A stretch of DNA of 64,000 nt from Bifidobacterium myosotis (GTDB lineage Bacteria > Actinomycetota > Actinomycetes > Actinomycetales > Bifidobacteriaceae). The stretch is from the NCBI RefSeq assembly GCF_002259745.1, contig NZ_MWWW01000027.1:40736-104735 (forward strand). Direction: 5' to 3'. This document shows, piece by piece, positions 32,233-43,192 of the stretch. The position numbers were made by a program, and so were the translations under genes. The notes below the pieces were generated by a model. The model was not told the DNA's origin. It worked only from the letters and a program-made list of their open reading frames with translations, and did not search any database. Position 1 is the first letter of the stretch. Each line of letters opens with the position of its first letter.

Positions 32233-34221
32233 ATGGCACAATACCGATTTCAAACGTTCGACCTGAATCAGGTGAGCATCACCGGCGGCGTTTTCCGACG
32301 GCGTGCGGATGCGGTGCGCAGGTTCCTGCTGGAATTCGATCTTGACCGTCTGATGCACACGTTCCGGCTCAACGCCGGCCTGCCGTCCAGCGCCGAGCCT
32401 CTTGGCGGCTGGGAAGGCGAGCAGGCCGGCATTCGCGGCCATTGCGTGGGCCATTACCTGTCGGCTGTTTCCAAATACTATGGCGGTGACCATGATCAGG
32501 CGTTTAAGGACCGGGCGGACCGGATCGTCGCGATTATGGGGGAGTGCGTCCGCGACGACGGCTATCTGAGCGCTTTCCCCTCCGAAGTGCTGGACCAGCT
32601 CGAATCGTGGGAGAACCACGGCGTCGAGGTACCGTACTACACGCTGCACAAAATCCTGCAGGGACTTCTTGACGCACATCGGTATGTCGGCAACCGACAG
32701 GCGCTCGAACTGGCGCTGAACCTCGGTCATTACATCGGACAGCGTTTCGAGAAATTGTCCGCATGGAAGACCGACGGCGTACTGCGAGCCACCAAGGTGG
32801 ACCCGACCAACGAATTCGGCGGCATCGGCGACGCGCTGTACACGCTCTATGACCTCACTGGCGACGAGGATGTGCTGCGCACCGCCGGAATCTTCGACCG
32901 GGACTACTTCACTGGGGCTCTGTCCCGCGGCGAGGACGTGCTGGAGGACCTGCATGCCAACACGCATCTGCCAATGATCATCGCAGCGCTGCATCGCTAC
33001 GATATCACCCACGACATCCGTTTCCTGACCGCGGCGACGAACGGATACCGGTTCATCGCCGGCCGTATGTTCGCCAACGGTAATACCAGTTCCAAGGCAA
33101 GCCATCCCGATCCGAACGCGATTTCCGAACGTGCGGAGCATTGGGGGGCGTACGGCGATCTGAGCGGGGCACTCACCGGCGGGGAAAGCGAATCATGCTG
33201 CGCGCACAACCTGTCTGTCATCGCGCGCCGGTTATTCGAGATCACCGGCGACGTGACGTATCTCAGGGAACTGGAACAGCTCAAGTTCAATGCGGTGATC
33301 AACTGTCTCGATGAACGGACCGGACAGTCGTTGTACCATCAGCCGTTGGGCGTGGGTGTACATAAGAAGTTCGGTCGTCCGTACCTTGACTTCTGGTGCT
33401 GCACCGGCACTGGCTGGGAGGCTGGTTCGCACATGCAGCGCGACATCTGGTTCCACAGCACAGCCGTCGATGGCGTAGTGTCTGCCGGTGCGAATGCCGA
33501 TGCCGGTGTGCCGTTGGTTGTGCTCGCCGAATTAATCCCCTCGCGACTGGACTGGGCGGAGGCCGGCATCGGCCTCACACTCGACACCGATTGGCCCAAC
33601 AGGACGATTTCGTCGATCGACGTGGCCGTACATGCGCCGACCCGATTCACTCTGGCCATGATGGCGGATCGCGTCTCCGAAGTCACGCTTACGCATGGGC
33701 GCGCAATGGACGAAAGGGAGACCGCGGCCCCGGCGGACGTCGTGACGACGGTGCGGGATGGCCTGTACCTTTTCACCGCCACCTTCCATGACGGCGACCG
33801 CGTGGCGCTCGATCTGCGCGCCGATATCGAACTGGTGCCGTTGCCGGGTGATTCGACACGGCAGGCCGTCCGCTACGGTAATGTACTGCTGGCCTCATTG
33901 GGCGGCGCCGCCGAGCTCGGACCAATCACCGTGAATGAGCTGGATGCTTCCGCGACCCGGCATGAGGACGACCGTTACGGTCTGAGCATCGACGTGTGCC
34001 CGCCGCATGTCGCCAATGCCGATATGCTGAGACTGGTCCCCATCTACGCCATCGCTGATGAGGAATACTCCGTCTATCTCAATGTGAACGACGCCGCGAC
34101 GGCGTCCGCGAGCACGTCACCCGCTGTTGGCGGCAGAACGGAAAGCGAAGCGACGACACTGGCTGGTGGGTATGGATTCCACGAAGCCGCCATCAAGGAC
34201 ACCCTCACACCGACCCATTAG
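32233..34221 (+). CDS. GH127-family beta-L-arabinofuranosidase
   Basis: This 662-residue protein is of the DUF1680/GH127 (alpha/alpha)6 fold. It has RGHCVGHYLSAVSKYY near the N-terminus, VPYYTLHKILQGLLDAH, and the zinc-thiolate active site: E320 and C322 in GGESESCCAHN, and C389-C390 in DFWCCTGTGWEAGSH. In the characterised enzyme HypBA1 the equivalent residues are E338, C340, C417 (nucleophile) and C418. There is no signal peptide, so action is intracellular on imported arabinosides such as Ara-Ara-Hyp-type fragments. AAGGAGG precedes the ATG. It lacks the N-terminal Ig-like domain present in the second GH127 protein of this window, so the two may differ in substrate. Confidence 0.88.
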   Translation: MAQYRFQTFDLNQVSITGGVFRRRADAVRRFLLEFDLDRLMHTFRLNAGLPSSAEPLGGWEGEQAGIRGHCVGHYLSAVSKYYGGDHDQAFKDRADRIVAIMGECVRDDGYLSAFPSEVLDQLESWENHGVEVPYYTLHKILQGLLDAHRYVGNRQALELALNLGHYIGQRFEKLSAWKTDGVLRATKVDPTNEFGGIGDALYTLYDLTGDEDVLRTAGIFDRDYFTGALSRGEDVLEDLHANTHLPMIIAALHRYDITHDIRFLTAATNGYRFIAGRMFANGNTSSKASHPDPNAISERAEHWGAYGDLSGALTGGESESCCAHNLSVIARRLFEITGDVTYLRELEQLKFNAVINCLDERTGQSLYHQPLGVGVHKKFGRPYLDFWCCTGTGWEAGSHMQRDIWFHSTAVDGVVSAGANADAGVPLVVLAELIPSRLDWAEAGIGLTLDTDWPNRTISSIDVAVHAPTRFTLAMMADRVSEVTLTHGRAMDERETAAPADVVTTVRDGLYLFTATFHDGDRVALDLRADIELVPLPGDSTRQAVRYGNVLLASLGGAAELGPITVNELDASATRHEDDRYGLSIDVCPPHVANADMLRLVPIYAIADEEYSVYLNVNDAATASASTSPAVGGRTESEATTLAGGYGFHEAAIKDTLTPTH

Positions 34222-34717
34222 TGATTGAGGCCGATATGGCGTGAGCTGGTTGTAAGCCGGCATGGATTCGGTTCGCGTAGCGTCGGCCTGCGGTACGACT
34301 GCGGGGAAAGAGGGATTTTGATGTGTTGTACCGCAGCGGCGCGGGACAACACAGGATGCAAACGTTTGTGGTGCGGATTGTACCGCGGTGCTCGTGTCGA
34401 AATCCTTGGAAATAAGCCGTTTTGTGGAATCGGCATCGAGTCGTCGCGTAAGGCGTCGCGGTACGATATGCGGAAAACCGCCGAATTCCCGAATCGTACC
34501 GCATGTGTGTGTACACAAAACGCGGTATCGGTGTAAACCCGGCTGTTGTGTACACATACATGCGCATCGTGCCGTGCAGACGGTTGCGGCGGTGTGTTCA
34601 TCGTTGTACCCATTCGCAGGATTGCTTTGGTCGGGGTGATGGTGGCGATAAAAACGACAGTAACGACCTTGGCGGAGCGAGAATGGCGGCGGAGCCGCGT
34701 AGGTGAAATGATGACGG
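34222..34717. repeat. Intergenic TGCGGTACGA inverted-repeat cluster
   Basis: This 500-base gap between convergent GH127 and pepN genes has no supported gene. TGCGGTACRA-like sequence appears five times in both orientations: 34289-34298 (+), 34326-34335 (-), 34378-34388 (-), 34457-34468 (+) and 34492-34505 (-). GCGGTACGAT/ATCGTACCGC is a perfect 10-bp pair. TGTGTTGT/ACAACACA and two TGTGTACACA-type sequences add further palindromes. Confidence 0.6.
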
Positions 34718-34751
34718 GTGCCGGTGATGCCGTCGATGGCATCACCGGCAC
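34718..34751. terminator. Bidirectional terminator between GH127 and pepN genes
   Basis: A perfect 14-bp stem, GTGCCGGTGATGCC (34718-34731) and its complement (34738-34751), has a 6-base loop. It lies 6 bases after the pepN stop (minus strand) and could end transcription from both sides. Confidence 0.8.
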
Positions 34752-34756
34752 AGCAT

Positions 34757-37408
<2,652 letters not shown>

Positions 37409-37706
37409 ATGTTCCCCCTTGCTTGGTGGAGGCCGCGACGGAGCGGCCATGCGCCCCATGCTACTGGCTTGGCGTCGCGCGTCACGTTACCAATGGAGGC
37501 ATATCGGCGGGGAATCGGGGAACTCGATGGTTTTGTCCACCTCGGTGAAGTTCCGTATACCGGCGGGTAAACAGCGAATGAGAATCCACCCGACCACCGG
37601 ATTCGTCCATCAATTGGGCCGCTCGCCGGCCGTATGGTTGGAAGCCAGCGGCGATGCGTCGAGGCACCGTCGGCAAGCGAAGAGTCTGAACAGGAGGGTC
37701 ACGCTC

Positions 37707-39974
37707 ATGCCCATCGTGTATCACGAGAACACCAAGGTCTTCCACATCCACAACCGGTACTTCTCCTACATCATCGACGTGCTGCGCAACGGTCAGATCG
37801 GGCAGCTGTACTTCGGTGCGCCGCTGAAGGACCGCGAGAACTTCACCCATATGCAGGTCAACGAGCGCCGCGACATGGACCCGTGCGTCTACGAGGGCGA
37901 CCAGAGCTTCTCACTGGAGGACACCAAGCAGGAATACCCGGTCACCGGCAACGGCGATTTGCGCAACATGGCCGCCACGGTGGTCAACCCGGACGGCAGC
38001 CGCTACGCCGACTTCAAGTACGTCTCGCACGTCGTCACGCCGGGCAAGCCGAAGCTCGAGGGACTGCCCGCCACCTACGTGGAGGACGACGCCGAGGCCG
38101 AGACGCTGACCATCACGCTCGCCGACGAGGTCACCAAGGCCGAGTTGGAGCTGTCCTACACGCTGTACGCCGACCGTCCGGTGCTGGCCCGCAACGCGCG
38201 CTTCGTGAACCACGGCGACCGGGAGCTCGTACTTGACGCGGCGATGAGCGCCAACATCGACCTGCCGGACGCGCGTTGGAACATGCTCGACTTCACCGGC
38301 GCATGGGGCCGTGAACGTCATCTGGACGAACGCCCGCTCAAGACCGGCGTGCAGTCCATCTACAGCCTGCGCGGCCACAGCTCGCACCAGTTCAACCCGT
38401 TCCTCATCCTCAAGCGCCCGGAAACCACTGAAACCGCCGGCGAGTGCTTCGGCGTGAGCCTGGTCTACAGCGGCAACTTCCTCGGCCAGGTCGAGGTGGA
38501 CAACTACCACGTCACCCGCGTGATGATGGGCATCCACCCCGAGGGCTTCGCATGGCGGCTTGGCCCCGGCGCGACATTCCAGACGCCCGAGGCGGTCATC
38601 GTCTACAGCGCCGACGGCCTCAACCACATGAGCCAGGCCTACCACGAGCTGTACCGCACCCGTCTGGCCCGCGGCTACTGGCGCGACCGCCCGCGCCCGG
38701 TGCTCATCAACAGCTGGGAGAGCACGTACATGCGCTTCGACGAGGACAAGGTGTACGGCATCGCCGCCAAGGCGCACGAGCTCGGCGTGGACCTGTTCGT
38801 GCTCGACGACGGCTGGTTCGGCCACCGCGACAACGACGAAAGCTCGCTGGGCGACTGGTTCGCCGACCCGAAGAAGCTGCCGAACGGCGTGGAGGGGCTG
38901 GCCCGTCGCATCACCGCGCTCGGCATGAAGTTCGGCCTGTGGTTCGAGCCCGAGATGATCAGCAAGGACTCCAAGCTCTACGAGGCCCACCCCGACTGGA
39001 TGATTCGCGTGCCGGACCGCACGCCGCTGCACGGCCGCAACCAGTTCGAGCTCGACTTCACCAAGCCCGAGGTGGTGGACTACATCGCCGAGCAGATGGA
39101 GAAGATCCTCGGCACCGGACTCGTCAGCTACGTCAAGTGGGATATGAACCGTTCGATGACCGACGTGTTCTCGCAGGGTCGTCCGGCCGAGTTCCAAGGC
39201 GAGGTCTACCACCGCCAGATCCTCGGCGTCTACGCGCTCTACGAGCGGCTGACCTCCAAGTTCCCGGAGGTGCTGTTCGAATCCTGCGCCTCGGGCGGCG
39301 GCCGTTTCGACGCCGGCATGCTCTACTACGCGCCGCAGGGCTGGATTTCCGACGACTCCGACGCCATCGAGCGTCTGAAGATCCAATACGGCACCTCGTT
39401 CGGCTACCCGATCTCCAGCATGGGCAGCCACGTCTCCGCCGTGCCGAACCATCAGGTGTTCCGCAGGACGCCGCTCAAGACCCGCGCGGACGTGGCCTAC
39501 TTCGGCACGTTCGGCTACGAGCTCGACGTCAACAAGATTCCTCCGGAGGAGCAGGAGGAGATCCGCGCGCAGATCCGGTTCTTCAAGGACCATTACGACC
39601 TCATCGCGCACGGCACGTTCTACCGCCTCATCAGCCCGTTCGGCGCGAACCCGGTGGGGCTGCAGGAGGGCGCCGAAACCGCGTGGATGGTGGTCTCCCC
39701 GGACCGCTCCCGCGCGCTCGTGGGCTACTACCGCGCCCACCAGCCGGTCAACGAGGGCTACCGTTCGCTCCGTCTCGACGGACTCGACCCGGAGCGCGAG
39801 TACGAGGTGCGCGACACCGCCTACCGCATGCCGCAGGTGGACGGCGAGACGTTCTACGGCGACGAGCTCATGCACCACGGATTCGACGTGTCCGACTCCG
39901 GCTTCGGCCCGTGGACCACATGGATCTATCAGGGCGACTACCAATCGCGCCTGTTCGAGATCACCGCACGATAA
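37707..39974 (+). CDS. GH36 alpha-galactosidase (first of three)
   Basis: This 755-residue GH36 enzyme is cytoplasmic. The N-terminal beta-sandwich (VFHIHNRYFSYIIDVLRNGQ, LYFGAPL) precedes the TIM barrel with LFVLDDGWFGHRDNDESSLGD and FGLWFEPEMISKDS. Nucleophile D479 lies in SYVKWDMNRSMTDVFSQ, the substrate-binding loop is FESCASGGGRFDAG, and the acid/base Asp is in ISDDSDAIERLKIQYGTS. CAGGAGGG lies 9 bases before the ATG at 37707. Members hydrolyse raffinose-family sugars, melibiose or other alpha-galactosides. The adjacent MFS transporter in the same orientation is its likely uptake partner. The intact catalytic set contrasts with the second GH36 protein. Confidence 0.92.
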   Translation: MPIVYHENTKVFHIHNRYFSYIIDVLRNGQIGQLYFGAPLKDRENFTHMQVNERRDMDPCVYEGDQSFSLEDTKQEYPVTGNGDLRNMAATVVNPDGSRYADFKYVSHVVTPGKPKLEGLPATYVEDDAEAETLTITLADEVTKAELELSYTLYADRPVLARNARFVNHGDRELVLDAAMSANIDLPDARWNMLDFTGAWGRERHLDERPLKTGVQSIYSLRGHSSHQFNPFLILKRPETTETAGECFGVSLVYSGNFLGQVEVDNYHVTRVMMGIHPEGFAWRLGPGATFQTPEAVIVYSADGLNHMSQAYHELYRTRLARGYWRDRPRPVLINSWESTYMRFDEDKVYGIAAKAHELGVDLFVLDDGWFGHRDNDESSLGDWFADPKKLPNGVEGLARRITALGMKFGLWFEPEMISKDSKLYEAHPDWMIRVPDRTPLHGRNQFELDFTKPEVVDYIAEQMEKILGTGLVSYVKWDMNRSMTDVFSQGRPAEFQGEVYHRQILGVYALYERLTSKFPEVLFESCASGGGRFDAGMLYYAPQGWISDDSDAIERLKIQYGTSFGYPISSMGSHVSAVPNHQVFRRTPLKTRADVAYFGTFGYELDVNKIPPEEQEEIRAQIRFFKDHYDLIAHGTFYRLISPFGANPVGLQEGAETAWMVVSPDRSRALVGYYRAHQPVNEGYRSLRLDGLDPEREYEVRDTAYRMPQVDGETFYGDELMHHGFDVSDSGFGPWTTWIYQGDYQSRLFEITAR

Positions 39975-40164
39975 GTCGCGGCAGGTGGAAGCCTCGGCAG
40001 GCGGCCCGCCCCACGACGGGCCACTGTCCATCCATCTCATCCGCCTTATCCGTATCAATCCGTCCATCCGTCAATGAACGTCTCTCCCGCGCATAGTGGC
40101 GTGGGGGAGACCGCAAAACGCCGCCCGCCCATTTCGGTCGGGCGGCCCTGAAGAAAGGGAAACA

Positions 40165-41700
40165 ATGAACCAACCGACACCGCAGGAGACTGCATCGAAC
40201 AAGGGCCACGATCTGGCCGAAAAGCTGCGCCACGGCACCCAGTTCCTCGGGCATCCGAGCGCAGTGGGCACCCTGAGCTTCATGAACCTGTGCAACGGCT
40301 TCGCCTACGGCGGCATGAACGCGGTGCTCATCTACTTCCTGTACAAGCCGGCCCCCGAAGGCCTGGGCTTCACGCAGGCCGAGGCCTCGCAGCTCATCTC
40401 GCTGTACTCCACCGCGGCCCTCCTGTGCGGCCTGGTCGGCTCCTACATGGCCGACCGCGTGCTCGGCCCGCGCCGCGCCCTGAGGTTCGGCCGAATCACC
40501 ACCTGCCTGGCGTATGTGGTGCTCGCTCTGCCGTTCCTCGGCGTGGTCGGCTACGCGGCCAACCAGATCCTCCTGTGCGTCTCCGCCATGATCACCGGAC
40601 GCAGCGTCGAGACGCTCGCCGGCAAGATGTACGACAAGCAGGACAAGCGTCGTGACGGTGCGTTCTCCATGCTCTACATCATCAACAACGTCGGCGGCGT
40701 GGCCCCGCTCATCACCGGCACCATCGCCCTCGCCACCGGCTACTATCCGGCCTTCGCGCTGTGCGCCGTCTTCGCCGTGCTCGGCGCCGCGTTCTACCTG
40801 CTCACCGAGAAGAAGTTCTTCGGGCCTATCGGCGACCAGCCGGACGACCCGGTCGCCCCGGCCAAGCGCACCAGCTTCACCGTCAAGATGATCGCCGGCA
40901 TCGTCGTGGTCGTGGCCCTCATCGGCATCCTGCTCGGCGCCAAGATCGTGAGCATCGGTTCCTTCGCCACCACTATCAGCACCTGCGCGATCTTCATCCC
41001 GATCGTCTACCTCGCCTACATCCTCATGAGCAAGAAGACCACCCGTCCGGAGGCCAAGAGACTCAGCGCCATCATCCCGCTGTACGTGTGCAACGTGTTC
41101 GCGATGTGGGTGTGGACCCAGTCCACCTCGATTCTGGCCACCTACGCCGACACCACCGTGGATCGCAACCTGTTCGGCATGACCATCACCCCGGCCGCCT
41201 TCCAGACCTGGTCCGCCATCCTCGCCGTCGCGTTCGGCATCATCGTCACCGCGCTGTGGACCCGCCTCGGCGACCACCAGCCCACCGTCGTCACCAAGAT
41301 GGGCTTCGGCACGATGCTGTGGGGCGCCGGCCCGCTGTTCATGGCCATCCCGTTCATGCTCTACCCGACCGGCGTGAAGGTGAGCCCGATGTGGCTGCTC
41401 GTCTTCTACGTGTTCATCATGCTCGGTGAGGCCATCACCTCGCCGTCCGGCTACTCCGCCGCCTCGCTGGTGGCCCCGCTGGCCTTCTCCACGCAGATGA
41501 TGACCGTGTGGTCCATCTCCCAGTCCACCGGCGCCGCGCTCAACGCGATCTCCGTGAACTTCTACCACGAGGGCTCCGAGGCCGTGTACTTCGCGGCCAT
41601 CGGCGGCATCACGATCCTCGTGGGCCTGATCGTGCTGCTCTTCACCAAGAAGCTCGGCAAGGTCATCACCGCCCAGGTCGACACCGACCGGAACGCGTGA
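40165..41700 (+). CDS. POT-like MFS transporter next to alpha-galactosidase
   Basis: This 511-residue protein with about 12-14 membrane helices resembles the proton-dependent oligopeptide transporter (POT/PTR) branch: GMNAVLIYFLYKPAPEGLGF after helix 1, GSYMADRVLGPRRALRFGRI, RRDGAFSMLYIINNVGG (the PTR-type FYxxINxG region) and a long central loop. The usual proton-coupling ExxERF of helix 1 is replaced by NLCNGFAYGGM, so classical H+/peptide coupling is doubtful. AAAGGGAAACA precedes the ATG at 40165. It lies 190 bases after the alpha-galactosidase gene in the same direction; oligosaccharide or glycoside-peptide uptake is the likely job. Confidence 0.8.
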   Translation: MNQPTPQETASNKGHDLAEKLRHGTQFLGHPSAVGTLSFMNLCNGFAYGGMNAVLIYFLYKPAPEGLGFTQAEASQLISLYSTAALLCGLVGSYMADRVLGPRRALRFGRITTCLAYVVLALPFLGVVGYAANQILLCVSAMITGRSVETLAGKMYDKQDKRRDGAFSMLYIINNVGGVAPLITGTIALATGYYPAFALCAVFAVLGAAFYLLTEKKFFGPIGDQPDDPVAPAKRTSFTVKMIAGIVVVVALIGILLGAKIVSIGSFATTISTCAIFIPIVYLAYILMSKKTTRPEAKRLSAIIPLYVCNVFAMWVWTQSTSILATYADTTVDRNLFGMTITPAAFQTWSAILAVAFGIIVTALWTRLGDHQPTVVTKMGFGTMLWGAGPLFMAIPFMLYPTGVKVSPMWLLVFYVFIMLGEAITSPSGYSAASLVAPLAFSTQMMTVWSISQSTGAALNAISVNFYHEGSEAVYFAAIGGITILVGLIVLLFTKKLGKVITAQVDTDRNA

Positions 41701-41823
41701 TGCGTGTGATGCGCGCGATGTGACGCCGCCGGGCGGGAGGCGCGGCTTGATCCTCGCGACTCGCCCGGCTGTTCCGTGGCTCCTCGGCTTGGCAGGGGAG
41801 CCACAATTATAGTGCGATTGGCC

Positions 41824-41922
41824 GTGAATCGGCCGGCGCTGTGGAGACGTGAATCGTCATGGAACGCCATGGCCATGATTCGCCATGGGGGATTCATGGC
41901 TCCACAGCACCGGCCGATTCAC
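41824..41922. terminator. Large inverted repeat between transporter and AraC genes
   Basis: GTGAATCGGCCGGCGCTGTG and its extension (41824-41846) pair with 41900-41922, with 22 of 23 bases complementary. The 53-base loop has its own CATGG/CCATG palindromes. The right arm contains the AraC stop codon. A separate small hairpin, GTGGCTCC/GGAGCCAC, lies at 41776-41804 and a GCCGGGCG/CGCCCGGC stem near 41728-41771. Together they probably terminate both convergent genes. Confidence 0.65.
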
Positions 41923-42788
41923 GCGTTGTTGTAATGGCGCATCGTGAAGCTCGTGCGGTAGCGGGTGGGGGTGAGCCCGGTGTGCTGCTTGAAGACGCGC
42001 ATGAAATACTTCGCGTCGTTGTAGCCGCTGGCCTCCGCCACCTGTTGCACGCTCATCGAGGTGGACAGCAGCAGCTCCTCGGCGCGTTCGATGCGGATCT
42101 TCGAGATCTGCGTGGTGATGCTCACGCCGAAATGCTGCTTGTAGATGGTCGACAGGTAGCTGGGGGAGTAGTTGAACTGATCGGCGATCTGATTGACCGA
42201 AATGTCCTCGAAGGCGTTGATGCGAATCCACTCATGCACCTTCTGCAGCGCATGGCGTTCACGCTGTTCGCTGTTCGCCGCGGCCGCCCGACCGGTGAGC
42301 GAGGCCACCTCGTAGAGCAGGCATGTGGTGAAGTAGTCGCAGTACGAGCTCGGCTCCGGATAGCTCATCTGATAGATGTCGAGCAACTGGTTGAACATGA
42401 TCGTCAGCCGGTCGGTGTCCATCTGCGAGCTGGACAACGGCAGCACCAGCGAATGGTCGTTATAGGCGGAGGACGCGCCCATGCCGCCCGTCGCGTTCGA
42501 TCGACGCCAGTGGCGGATACGGAAATGCACCCAGAAGAACTCAAGCGTATCGGTCAGGTATCCGCTGCCCTCATGCGGGGTCTGCGGCGGGATGATGAGG
42601 ATGTCCTTGCCGCCCACGCGCAGGTCCTCGCCGCCCACGCGCAACGGCAGGATGCCACGCTTGACGAAGATCAGCTCGAAGCTGTTCAGGGTGCGGCGCT
42701 CGTGGATCCATCCCGGTGTGCCGATGAACTGGCCGGTCGATTCGAACGAGACCTCGGCCGCCGGCAGATCGGCGATGATCGTCGGCAT
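41919..42788 (-). CDS. AraC/XylS-family transcriptional regulator
   Basis: This 289-residue regulator has an N-terminal cupin-like sensing domain at residues 1-150, with LIFVKRGILPLRVGGEDL, DILIIPPQTPHEGSG and FFWVHFRI. The C-terminal double helix-turn-helix at about 185-280 includes DISVNQIADQFNYSPSYLST, IYKQHFGVSITTQI and YNDAKYFMRVFKQHTGLTPT. The start at 42788 follows GGGGGTGCAG; upstream codons are not homologous. It is divergent from the second GH36 gene and convergent to the transporter, the usual placement of a local sugar-responsive activator. A direct repeat fitting AraC binding lies upstream. The inducer is unknown, possibly an alpha-galactoside. Confidence 0.92.
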   Translation of the reverse strand: MPTIIADLPAAEVSFESTGQFIGTPGWIHERRTLNSFELIFVKRGILPLRVGGEDLRVGGKDILIIPPQTPHEGSGYLTDTLEFFWVHFRIRHWRRSNATGGMGASSAYNDHSLVLPLSSSQMDTDRLTIMFNQLLDIYQMSYPEPSSYCDYFTTCLLYEVASLTGRAAAANSEQRERHALQKVHEWIRINAFEDISVNQIADQFNYSPSYLSTIYKQHFGVSITTQISKIRIERAEELLLSTSMSVQQVAEASGYNDAKYFMRVFKQHTGLTPTRYRTSFTMRHYNNA

Positions 42789-42878
42789 GGCTGCACCCCC
42801 TGTTCGTCCGTCCGGCGGGCCTCGGGCCCGATATCCCCTCAATATCGTAGTGGATGCCGGTAGAGGCGTGGACTCTCC

Positions 42879-42908
42879 TTTTCTTCGAATAAGGTGTGTT
42901 TTTCTTCG
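42879..42908. promoter_or_regulatory. Candidate AraC operator, direct repeat at 21-bp spacing
   Basis: TTTTCTTCG occurs at 42879-42887 and 42900-42908, 21 bases apart, so two helical turns place both on one DNA face. AraC-type regulators bind such direct repeats. The site lies 91 bases upstream of the araC-type start and about 290 before the GH36 gene. Confidence 0.45.
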
Positions 42909-43034
42909 TTCACCCGGTTTACGCGTCTGCATACGGTCGTTCACATCGACGGCGTATATGTGCGTATATGAGTATGGTGGTACGGCTACGTAGGTGGGTG
43001 GGCGACCGCGACCGGACGCCCGTCCGGTTCGGCC

Positions 43035-43076
43035 GGAGGAAACTGCGGCGGCATGAATCATGCCGCAGTTTTCTCC
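43035..43076 (+). terminator. Hairpin in leader of second GH36 gene (possible attenuator)
   Basis: GGAGGAAACTGCGGC pairs with GCCGCAGTTTTCTCC across a small palindromic GGCATGAATCATGCC middle. It lies between the putative operator and the GH36 start (43193), so a transcript starting near the operator would have to pass it. It may be an attenuator or a leftover terminator. Confidence 0.5.
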
Positions 43077-43192
43077 ACCGAATCGAACGGTTGCCCGGCG
43101 CGCGATGCCATCGTACGCAATATGCTGAGTGCAACATCATCCGTGGAGTCATCCACACGACCGATCACCAGACCAGCGAAAGGCGGCAGGCC

